Positions 9,359 to 17,255 of a stretch of DNA of 26,341 nt are shown here, in pieces. This DNA is from Chara braunii (Eukaryota > Streptophyta > Charophyceae > Charales > Characeae). Below the pieces are notes generated by a model, which saw nothing but the letters and a program-made list of their open reading frames with translations, made no database searches and was not told the DNA's origin. The stretch covers positions 4,508,576 to 4,534,916 of the forward strand of contig BFEA01000036.1 of the NCBI GenBank assembly GCA_003427395.1. Reading direction: 5' to 3'. Within the stretch, counting starts at the first letter, position 1. Each line of letters begins with the position of its first letter. The position numbers were made by a program, and so were the translations under genes.

Positions 9359-11181
9359 TTATGGGGGCGGATGCCACATCGGATTTCCTCTCCTCATTTC
9401 CTTACTTTCGACAAACATGAACCAACAGTTCACGTGAGTTCGCATGTCTTTCCCTTCGTCCAAAAACTCGTCTACTGGAGGCGTTTCTTCATTGGATTCT
9501 TCCTGATTTCCCCACTCAATTCTGCTCATGCCGTCCGCCCTGTTCTTATTCCCAGGGATCCGCTCTAACTGGAAGTCGAACATCCAGATATAGGTGAGCC
9601 ATCTAGCTATAGTCGGATCTGAGGGCGAGAAGTTCTTGAGTGAGTACACAAGCGCCGTTGGATCGATCCTGAGTACAAACCTCCTTCCAAAGAGGTAATG
9701 CCTAAAGATCCTTAGGCAATGCAGGACCGCAAAGACTTCTCTCTTGAACTGTGCGTAGTTTCTTTCTGTTGAGTTGAGTGTCCTGCTTTCAAATCTCAGC
9801 GGCCTCTTCTTCCCTTCACTGTTTGCCTGAATCAAGACGCCTCCCAGGGTGGTTGGTCCAGCGTCAGTTTCAACTATGAAGGGTCTTTCCATAGTTGCAT
9901 CAAAGTCTGGTACTCCTAGTACCAGACCTGCTTCTCTGAACTCCTTCTTTGATTCTTCCACCACTTCCTCTTGATGGTTTCCCCATTCCCATTCTTGATC
10001 CTTCCGGACTAGCTTCCTTAGATGCTCTGTTTTGCTAGCAAATCTTTCTATGAATCTCCTCCAGAATCCACAAGTACCAAGGAAACTTCGGACTTCACCC
10101 ACATTTCTGAAAGGAGTAGGCCATTCCATGATTTTATTGGTCTTCTTCTTATCAGGGCGCCGACCATGCTCCTTGCAAATGTATCCTAGAATGGTTACCT
10201 CTTTCACGCAGTGTCTTGACTTCACACCACTGGCGGTGAGGTTGTATTCTTCTAGTAGAGATAAAACTTCTCTTAATCCCTGAACATGTTTCCATACAAA
10301 CTTTCTCACCCCTGGAGCCACTTCTGACTCATCCTTCTCTATTGGGCCCTTGATGACAAAATCGTCTATGTACGGCTCGATGATCTGAGGGCTGATTGCT
10401 GCATAACCCTGATCATGCTTCGTTGCACCATGACCACAACATTGGTCCATCCTTGCGGCACAACATTCATATGGACTAATCCCCTTGACGTGTGCATCGC
10501 CGTGATGGGACGGTCTGCCGGATAGACTGAAAACTGATCATATCCAGAGTAGAGGTCGATGAGGGACATAATCGACCTACCTGCACAAACTTCTGATAAC
10601 TGGTCAGCATTGGGCAGACCCCTTGCATCCCTTACAGTTACCTCGTTAAGTCGTTGGAGGTCTTGCACCCATCTGAGAACTCCATTTGGCTTTACAAAAC
10701 AGAACCAGGGAGAGGCATATGGTCCACTGGAGTACCCTGCCACATCCGTGCGGATCTTCCCATCTAGGTACTCTACCACCCTTCTGCGATCCTCAAGGTT
10801 GGGATACTTAGCTCCTCGGACGTTCCATGGCTCATGAGGTACAGTATGAATGCGGAACATTTCTATCTTGTCCCCATCCAGCCGCCCACGCTGATCATCG
10901 TCGAAGGCATATGCCCCATGTTTTTCACGTATCAGTTCTTTTACCAAGTCCTCCTCTTGCCTTGTGAGAAAGCCAGGTTCCCCTATTATCAGTTCTTTCT
11001 TAGTCTCATCGTTGATACGACAATGCCCTTTCTGGATGCCTTCCCTCATTCGCTGTATCAGTTCTCTTTCCTGATCATAATACACTCCTTCTTCTTGACT
11101 CACTAGAACTGGTACTGGGTGACTCTTCTTATCTACCGTCTTGTACCTCCTTTTGGAACCCTGCTTGAGCCCATCCCTAAA
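9359..11181 (-). pseudogene. pol: Reverse transcriptase and RNase H
   Basis: This part makes cDNA from the element RNA and degrades the RNA strand. RT motifs in order are LRWVQDLQRLN, SLIDLYSGYDQ (catalytic Asp at about 10557), VPQGWTN, and YIDD at about 10372-10361. RNase H follows with D in ETDAGP, E in FKREVF, D in RIDPTAL and D in NRADGMSR (D-E-D-D). One frame change near 10398 separates RVMQ from ISPQIIEPYIDD; it falls inside the RT and has no slippery signature, so it is probably a disabling single-base indel. The frame is open upstream to the protease overlap at about 11181, so the GTG at 11103 is unlikely to be a real start. RT probably begins as part of a polyprotein after a frame change (see the heptamer at 11178). 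Confidence 0.95.
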
Positions 11182-12221
11182 AAATGTTGGCCGGCAGCTT
11201 GAGCATTCGGTGCATGGGGCACTATCATCTGAGAAGAAGGAGGTGGCCGGTAAACGAGATCGACTCTTCCCCCTTCTGGATCGTCTTGGATGCTTTCTGC
11301 GAGTGCCCTGACTGCGTCCGGATCAGTCATCCTATAAGCCGATACCAGTTCCACTCCGTCACTGATATTTGTTAGACTTAATACAAGTCTTTTGGCTTCT
11401 TCATTATCTGATTCCTCTTCTTCTTCTTCCCATTCCAATTCTCTCTTCCTATTCTCAGATTCCTCGAACGTGTAAGATCCTGCATTGAGCCTGTTCTTCG
11501 AGCTGTGCGGACCTGTGTTTCTACAAGTGATAACCTCGAAGTTCCCACAGGCAGGATCGCACAAGATGACGAACATAGTGCCGTCATGCTTGTTCATAAT
11601 GAGTGATTCAGATCTGCACAGGAATGACCTTCCCAGCAATATTGAAAGGTCCAAGCTGGGCATGACGTAGAAGCACGTACGTACCTTGAATCTTCCTATT
11701 TCTATGACCACATTTGACGCGACACCGGTGTATCCGGTCTTGGCGCTGACTCCGTTGAGGAACCCGCAATCATTCTCATCCACCTCCAACCCTAATTTTA
11801 CCGCGGTTTCTCCATTTACAATATTCATTTCTGCCCCGGTATCAACCATCTCAGGACACATCTTTCCCTTTATCATAACATCAATAGACCCTGTGCCTAT
11901 GAATTTCCAGTCCATTTTACTCCCTGCCACGCTCCAGTTTGCCTCTTTGGGAATCAAATCCCCCATCCGAACCGAGGCTACTCTTCGGCGTGATAACCTA
12001 GACTTCACCATCTCTCTTAACTTAGGAGCTGAAGCGAGGATTTCTTTCAGGTTTAATAGTTCATTATGCCCCTCCAGCAGTTTATTCACCAGGCCTTCCA
12101 GATCCACCCCTTCTTCGATCGAGGTTTGATACTTTTTCTTCTTGCTTGGTCTCTTATCCCTTTTTGATCTTCCTTCCTTAGCTTCACCTTTCCTTCTCTT
12201 AGCCCTTATCTTAGCCTGCCT
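11133..12221 (-). CDS. pol: Retroviral-type aspartic protease with N-terminal linker
   Basis: The protease cleaves the gag-pol polyprotein. DTGAE (Asp codon 11843-11841) is the catalytic loop, about 90 residues after the GTG at 12107. SILLGRSFL, about 65 residues later, matches the family's second conserved segment, I-L-G-x-x-F/L. Upstream a basic Lys/Arg-rich linker is continuous with gag in the same frame; only a TAA at 12222-12224 separates them. About 190 residues follow the protease core, ending in an acidic Glu-rich patch and a Pro-rich tail. The frame stops with TAG at 11133, and RT continues in the -1 frame. No frame break lies inside the protease itself. Expression probably depends on readthrough or on an ancestral sense codon at 12222. 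Confidence 0.85.
   Translation of the reverse strand, partial: RQAKIRAKRRKGEAKEGRSKRDKRPSKKKKYQTSIEEGVDLEGLVNKLLEGHNELLNLKEILASAPKLREMVKSRLSRRRVASVRMGDLIPKEANWSVAGSKMDWKFIGTGSIDVMIKGKMCPEMVDTGAEMNIVNGETAVKLGLEVDENDCGFLNGVSAKTGYTGVASNVVIEIGRFKVRTCFYVMPSLDLSILLGRSFLCRSESLIMNKHDGTMFVILCDPACGNFEVITCRNTGPHSSKNRLNAGSYTFEESENRKRELEWEEEEEESDNEEAKRLVLSLTNISDGVELVSAYRMTDPDAVRALAESIQDDPEGGRVDLVYRPPPSSQMIVPHAPNAQAAGQHFLGMGSSRVPKGGTRR
11178..11184 (-). promoter_or_regulatory. Candidate -1 frameshift slippery site T TTT TTA
   Basis: Read in the protease frame, the minus strand is CA[T TTT TTA] GGG. This heptamer is in the correct phase for -1 slippage (X XXY YYZ), and slippage leads exactly into the RT frame (TTT TTT AGG GAT). 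The protease frame then stops 14 codons later. The same heptamer type is used in gag-pol of known retroviruses. No clear downstream stem was found by eye. Loss of one T from a run of seven would produce the same picture. Confidence 0.45.
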
Positions 12222-14362
12222 TTATTCTTCCTCCCTAATCTTCTCATCCTCATCCTCATCACCCTCTACCGTGATAGGTGGTTTTTCTTCTACTGGCTGG
12301 GAAGCGTGGGCTTGTTCCTTTTGAGGATTCCCTACTGCGGGTCTTCTTGTAGCGAATGAAATCGTTCCTCTCAAACTTCTCTGACTTCCACTGTTCCTTG
12401 CGGCCATATTGGCTCTCAACATTCTCGGGTAGGGTTCATTTGACCCATCTCCCGTTCCCCCACGCCCCATGGTAAATACCTTTGGGCATCCAACTCCTTC
12501 TTTTCCTGCTTCTTCACATATCCCTTGAAGCCTCAGATGTAGCCTCTGCATTTTGTCTACCAAGTCTTCCATCCTATCGAACGTGTCTCTGACGTTAGCC
12601 CTAACGTCTTCCTCCTCTGTTTCTTCTTCCACCAGCGGCACGTCTTCCTTGTTTTCTCCAATCCCTATTCTATTCACTTTCTCTTCCAAGTTAGTTATAT
12701 CTTCCACCTGCACTACTGGTTCTTCCTTTTCCTGCCAAATACGGAACATTCCTGGTGCGTTGGGACCAAGCACGGCCACACGAAGAGCCTCTTCCCTTGT
12801 GCCCCCTGGAATCTCAGGATCAATCACCCTACCATTTTGGTCGAACACCTCGCCTTCAATGTTTGATGTTATGAGCCATTCACTCTCATCAAGCTTTCTA
12901 ACATGACATCGTTTTACCGTGTGTCCTTTGATCGCGCAGTGGGTATAGATGCATTCACTGTAATCAATCCACCCCCTTCTATATCCTTGTCCGTTCCATT
13001 GTCCGTTTCCTCTACCATACCCCCTTCCATAGCTTTGGTCGTATCCACGACCATACCCTTGCTGGTATTCCTGTCCAACTGGATTTGCACCCCCTTGGGG
13101 CTGCCCCCAGTTCCTGCCTTGGTTTCCACCTCCTCTGTTACCTGCCCCTCGTTCCCCTGGTCCCTGATTTCTACCACCATTCCTACCTCTCCCACGTCCT
13201 TGTCCGTGTCCCTGTCCTTGTCCTTGTCCTTGGGACCTATTCTGGTTCTGGCCACCCTGGCGACTTGATCCCGGTTGGTTCTGCCCGGTCAGTTGAAGTT
13301 GTCCCATGTTTTGTTCTCCTCCCAAATTCTGATTCTGGGGTATCATGGGATATGGACCCTGCCCAGGCCATGGCCTTATCGGGAAGTACCCAGGCCATGC
13401 TCCCATAGGCGGACCCACGGGCCATTGTCCATATTGTGCTGTGCTGCTTGACGGTTCATGTCCATACTGGACTATCGCTTGTTGAGTTACTTGTCCTTTT
13501 CCCGAGCCTTGTCCCTCAATAGCGATATTTTTAGCCTTCCTTTGACACTTTGTCAGTTTGCCCGTTTCTTCTGGTCCTCCATCTTCTGCCTCTTCCTCTC
13601 CATCTTCCTCTTCCTTCCTTTTCTTTCCTGATGGTTGTGTCACTGTTAATAATTTCGATGGTGTCACCCTTTCCCTAAACTATTTTATCTCGTTGGCCAT
13701 ATTGCTCAATACTCCCCCAAGTATACTATACGTTCCTTGGATCGTCCCTGCTGCCTTTCTTTTTTTCCGTTCGACCTTTATTTGGTGATGAAACACTTGG
13801 TCCATGTCTCCTGCCGCGATGTTCCTCTTTATGGTTTCCCAGGTCGTCTTTTTCCAGGCGGCCCCCCCTCGAGTTAGTTCCATTGCCTCATACCCAGAGA
13901 ATTTCCCTAGGTATATATGACGCACTGCATTTCTTCAGACAGTCCTGGGACCCTCTCGACAGTCTTTTCGAATTTATTGGCGAATGCCCTGATCGTGGTG
14001 AAGTCATCTTTGTTCATGTTATAGAGATGGTCAATTGTAAGCAGGTCATCTCCTAGCTTAAACGTTTTTTGCATGCCCTTTTTAAACTCAGCCGAATCAT
14101 TGTTGGACTTTCTCACTACCTTTTCTACGTCAGAGGTGCACTCCCACCATACGTACTCGAATAATTGGGCAAACTTCTCGGTTGGGGTCAATTGGTTGAA
14201 TATCTGCTCGAGTAGTTCCAACGAATGTGTCACCCTATCCCCTTTGAAAGGGAAGATGTCTATCCTTGGTAGGTTAGATCTTTTTATCGTCCTCTTTTCC
14301 AGCATCTTGGCGATTTCCGCCGCGGTGATCGGCGGATCTCCATTGGCGCTGGCTTCGCCCAT
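12222..14362 (-). pseudogene. gag: Gag polyprotein (capsid-like and zinc knuckle)
   Basis: Gag forms the intracellular particle and binds the element RNA. The start chosen is ATG 14362 (MGEASANGDPP). The CA-like region includes LPRIDIFPFKGDRV, LTPTEKFAQLFEYVWWEC and VERVPGLSEEMQC. A one-base-type frame change near 13915 follows (CVIYT-stop against YLGKFSGYEAMEL). The rest is in one frame, with TAG at 13680 between NEIK and FRERVTPSKLL. A long low-complexity G/Q/R/N/Y-rich stretch (about 13490-12965) includes GRGYDQSYGRGYGRG. It precedes a knuckle CIYTHCAIKGHTVKRC (12953-12906), spaced C-x4-C-x4-H-x4-C instead of the usual C-x2-C. An acidic region and a Lys/Glu-rich end follow, with TAA at 12222. 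The same frame continues into protease. This copy cannot encode intact Gag without correction. Confidence 0.88.
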
Positions 14363-14637
14363 CTCTTTCTCTCTTTCCTTTTTGGTTCCTGCTAGACTGT
14401 AGACCCTGTTAAGACACACAAAATGACCATTGATCCACCTTCTTCGTCACTATCTTGTCGTGTCCTTCATTCTTGTCACTTAACTTACCCTATGCGACTT
14501 CTCATATCCCTTTTCTCTCAACCGAGTATCTCTTCTAGGAGCATCCAGTCCCCGTGCCAAAAGCTCCTAACCATACCAAATAAGGAAGAGATTTCATCTA
14601 TGAATTCTTCAATACATGCTTCCCAACAAAGATTGCG
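14363..14637. other. Spacer between ORF3 and gag
   Basis: This 275-nt gap on the coding strand has no recognisable gene. It could hold gag translation signals, but none could be pointed to. Confidence 0.6.
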
Positions 14638-15283
14638 TCAGTAGGTCGAGAGATCTTCAAAATGATAAGTGCGTAGGTACGTGTTTACTACGCATAATAC
14701 GTTATAGAAATCCCTACTCTTTCGTTTTGGTCCCATCTCCAAATATAGGCGGTAAACAACTTCCGATGCCTCGAATTCGAAGCCCATCTCTGGAACTGAT
14801 TGGGCTGCGAGTACTACTCGTTCTATATTCTCAATCCCCCAAAACGCTTCATCAATTATGAAGCTCGGAAGTGTGGCTTTAGTGTGCCTTGTTGGATATA
14901 CGAAATCAGCGGCCCACTTTGCTTCGATTGATTTTATAACTACTCCTTCTTCTCCTTGAAAATGCGTCAAGGGCCATTCCGGCAATCAACACGTATCTAG
15001 AGACGGGGCGACTTATTCCTATCGCAAGATCGATCGAGTATGCCCTCCAGAGAAGGGTTGGTTGATAAAGAGTCACTTTCACTATTGCCTGCCTTTCCCT
15101 TGTGGTCCACCCAGTTTCTATCCAAAGGAAGGCTTCCTGTCCTATCGGTATCCCGCACCATGACTCCATTTCCTCATCCAAATCTATTGTCCTCTTCGGT
15201 AGTGTCATTTTGACTCCTCCTTCCCTTGGCTCTGGCAGGTTGATCAGGAAGCTCCGATCAACGAACCACATCAAAGGAGCCAT
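14638..15283 (-). pseudogene. Unknown ORF, paralogue of the 15367-16074 ORF (frameshifted)
   Basis: The first part runs from ATG 15283 (MAPLMWFVDRS) and the second part to the stop at 14638. They are in different frames, joined near 14910-14960. Aligned by eye to the neighbouring ORF, shared blocks are GVKMTLPKR with GLMMNLPSR, AFLWIETGW with TFIWIESGW, and KVTLY with RVTVY. The second part shares ATLPSFIID with GTLPMFIVD and VVYRLYLEMG with VYYIYLEIG. Similarity continues through the frame change, so it is a decayed full-length copy of about 215 residues. The N-terminal half looks beta-strand-rich and the C-terminal half helical. No known domain was recognised. It lies 83 nt downstream of its paralogue and 275 nt upstream of gag. 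Confidence 0.75.
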
Positions 15284-15366
15284 CCTGGTATACCTGTTAC
15301 AACAGCCAAAGAAAGAACCCTTCTCTTCTTAGTAACGGCTCAATTTCCCCGTATCTTAACAATTTT

Positions 15367-16074
15367 CTATCTCAATCTTCCTTGAGCACCTCTTTCTATT
15401 TGATCGAGGATCCCCTGTTTCAGTTCCTCCCAGTAGACATGCCTATTTTCCCAATCGTGCTGACGTGCATATGAATCGATCCTTGCTAGTATGTCTTGAG
15501 GATCCCTTCCTTCAATCAAATGCCCTATCTCTAGGTATATGTAGTATACCAGCAAAGGGGTAGATGCATGATATTCTCTCTCAGGTATTATCATTGCGGC
15601 TTCCGCAGCCCTTTCCACTCGGGTCCTTCCTCCGAAGGTTGCATCTACGATGAACATAGGAAGGGTCCCTCTTAGATATGCTGTCGGCGGAAGAAAATCG
15701 TTAGCCTTTCTTACCCTCACAGTTCCTATCATTCCTTCAAACCTATTCAAGCTTGCACCTCTTCTCCTTGACTCGAGCGCGGATTCTGCTATCCACAATA
15801 GTCTGGAAAGAGATCGATCAGTTCCTAAGATTAAATTTATTATGATAGTTTGCAATTTCTCCGAAGAAAGATACACGGTAACCCTTTCTACCGCGCGATT
15901 TTCGCCTCTAACCCATCCAGACTCGATCCAAATGAAAGTTTGTTCCTCTACAGAAATCCCCCAACAATACCCCGTCTCCTCGTTCTCCATATGACGACTT
16001 GGCAGATTCATCATCAGACCACGCCTTATTTGCACGGGCTCTCTGATCGTGACTTGATATCGGGCAGAAACCAT
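15367..16074 (-). CDS. Unknown 235-aa ORF in the element's 5' region
   Basis: This is an intact frame from ATG 16074 (MVSARYQVTIREP) to the stop at 15367. Conservation with the ORF at 15283-14638 across the whole length shows that it is a real protein family and not a chance frame. Candidate fold elements are strand-like segments TFIWIESGW, RAVERVTVY and TIIINLILG, a basic turn (ESRRRGAS), then TLPMFIVDATFGG. A helical C-terminus follows, with VYYIYLEIG and an amphipathic Glu/Gln/Arg-rich end. There is no signal peptide and no clear membrane span. Some large plant Ty3 elements (Ogre/Tat type) carry an extra ORF upstream of gag, but no sequence relation to that ORF can be claimed here. Function is unknown. 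Confidence 0.78.
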   Translation of the reverse strand: MVSARYQVTIREPVQIRRGLMMNLPSRHMENEETGYCWGISVEEQTFIWIESGWVRGENRAVERVTVYLSSEKLQTIIINLILGTDRSLSRLLWIAESALESRRRGASLNRFEGMIGTVRVRKANDFLPPTAYLRGTLPMFIVDATFGGRTRVERAAEAAMIIPEREYHASTPLLVYYIYLEIGHLIEGRDPQDILARIDSYARQHDWENRHVYWEELKQGILDQIERGAQGRLR

Positions 16075-16215
16075 CTTCTTTTCTTTGGTATACCCCTCCT
16101 ACTACACAACACAATCCAACCCACATCTCTTTTATTTTAGCTAGTAGACTTATAATCTGAAGATCTGACTGATTCTCCTTTCTATCTCATCATCTCCTTT
16201 GATCCTTTTGAATCT

Positions 16216-16713
16216 TTATATAATCTTTTTGTACAGTAAGTATGTTACTAACCCACAAATCTCTATTTGACATAGTAGAAACATTAAAAGCGATATGCAC
16301 ATCCTCCTATCAGGAGACGCAGACTGTGCAACTACAGGAGGATCAGGCATGCTTGGTGCCTCGCGGGGCCCCTGTTGGTGAGGCGGGGAGAGGATAGCCA
16401 ACTGCCTCTCTTGAGATGGTGGGTAAGGACTATGATGCGATCGACTAAGCAGCTCGAAGCGCGACGGAGATTCTCCGTAACGCCTTGCGTACCTATACGA
16501 ATAGTAAGCCATCTCATCAGGATCTGGGGTATGCATACGCCTCTCCTCCCGATACCGTCTCGCCCTTAACCCTTCGTTCTTCTCTTCTAGTCCTTCATCA
16601 TCTTCTTTCCACTCTTCCTTATCTCTAGTCAAGCCTACAGGCCTTTCAGGCGCCTTCCGTTGTCTGCCGCCTCTTCCTCTACCAGTTTCTGTCCCACGTC
16701 CCTTAGGTGCCAT
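16216..16713 (-). CDS. Small RG-rich ORF with hydrophobic C-terminus
   Basis: The frame has 165 codons from ATG 16713. The N-terminus is very basic and RG-rich (GRGTETGRGRGGRQRK), a composition common in RNA-binding proteins. A charged Glu/Arg middle and a Tyr- and Pro-rich segment (YYSYRYARRYGES) follow. The last 28 or so residues are hydrophobic (ISLLMFLLCQ and GLVTYLLYKK) and could be a membrane tail anchor. There is no homologue inside the window to prove it is coding. The hydrophobic tail may be readthrough into non-coding sequence after an old indel or a missed splice. It is the first ORF of the element on the minus strand, 141 nt before the 235-aa ORF. Confidence 0.5.
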   Translation of the reverse strand: MAPKGRGTETGRGRGGRQRKAPERPVGLTRDKEEWKEDDEGLEEKNEGLRARRYREERRMHTPDPDEMAYYSYRYARRYGESPSRFELLSRSHHSPYPPSQERQLAILSPPHQQGPREAPSMPDPPVVAQSASPDRRMCISLLMFLLCQIEICGLVTYLLYKKII

Positions 16714-17060
16714 ATTCGCTAACTCTTAGTATAAGTAGGGCAATCATATTTATGTGTATTTAGTCCTTATTTTACACACCGATTTTACTTGGAGCAACTA
16801 CTCGTCACCAGCTATTAGAGTCTTAGTTAATTACCGAATCTTCAATAATTGTCGTTCTGCCAAGATCTTGATTTACCCGAGTTCGTTCGCTAAGGACCTC
16901 GGCTAGAAGCGAGATCCCGGGCAACAGCGTCACCTGTCGCGCGCGGTGGTTCCACACCCAGACGCGAAGTAAGTTTTGGTGTCGGACCTCACGGTCGTGT
17001 CACGTAGGAGTTTCTTTTTGTCACCTTACGAAATACCACTCCGACCGTGCGCGCGTGCTA
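16714..17060. other. Presumed 5' leader of the retroelement, first part
   Basis: There is no gene. It is more GC-rich from about 16880 on than the surrounding sequence, with many CG dinucleotides (CGCGCGCGG near 16943). It lies directly upstream of the first minus-strand ORF, so it is probably leader or LTR-proximal sequence. No primer binding site was recognised. Confidence 0.5.
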
Positions 17061-17255
17061 TACCTCTCGCGACTCCCTACGACAGGTTAGGGATCCCGCG
17101 AGGTACAACATTACTTCCACCTGCGGGAGCTGTCACCATCCCTTAGGTGGGCGTATGCCTGCTGAGCTACTGACCCACGTGCGAAGACTTACACGCAGTC
17201 GCAGAGGTAGGCCAGCCGAGGGCGTTTTCTCGATCGCAGTAGCATAGGCATACGC
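17061..17255. other. Structured region: three adjacent stem-loops
   Basis: Hairpin 1 (17061-17105) pairs TACCT..CGCG with CGCGAGGTA and, inside, TCCCTA with TAGGGA. Hairpin 2 (17117-17150) pairs CCACCT with AGGTGG and, inside, GGGA with TCCC. Structure 3 pairs GCGTATGCCT (17151-17160) plus GCTACTG (17166-17172) with CAGTAGC (17237-17243) plus AGGCATACGC (17246-17255), enclosing 64 nt. ACTGACCC at 17169 recurs at 17273. The position, 350-540 nt upstream of the first element ORF, suits a leader RNA element such as a packaging or translation signal, but that is inference. Confidence 0.6.

Larger units (their letters stand above)
5575..16713 (-). mobile_element. Decayed Ty3/Gypsy-type retrotransposon with extra ORFs
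   Basis: All identifiable genes in the window lie here on one strand. Their order is small RG-rich ORF, two paralogous unknown ORFs, gag, protease, RT-RNase H, integrase, second gag-like ORF. Integrase after RNase H is the Ty3/Gypsy order. The coding part exceeds 11 kb, longer than a typical element of 5-7 kb. Breaks seen by translation are TAG at 13680, TAA at 12222, TAA at 9359, TAG at 9209, TAA at 9143, TGA at 8870, TGA at 7276, TAG at 7255 and TAG at 6697. Frame changes occur near 14910, 13915, 11180 and 10398. No LTR pair, primer binding site or target duplication was recognised, so the given limits cover only the coding part and the candidate polypurine tract. Confidence 0.9.

Noticed and set aside
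12553-13408. Plus-strand frames antisense to gag
   Set aside because: Serine-rich shadows of the gag acidic and G/Q-rich regions, with no domain.
13907-13925. Programmed frameshift in gag at the frame change near 13915
   Set aside because: No slippery heptamer in the right phase; CATATATAC is more consistent with a simple indel.
17120-17176. Intact tRNA gene on the minus strand (perfect A-box word TAGCTCAGCAGG)
   Set aside because: No B box at the right distance and no acceptor pairing; such an A-box word is expected about once by chance in a window this size.
17061-17255. Hammerhead ribozyme
   Set aside because: The CUGAUGA and GAAA core words are not present in the needed arrangement on either strand.
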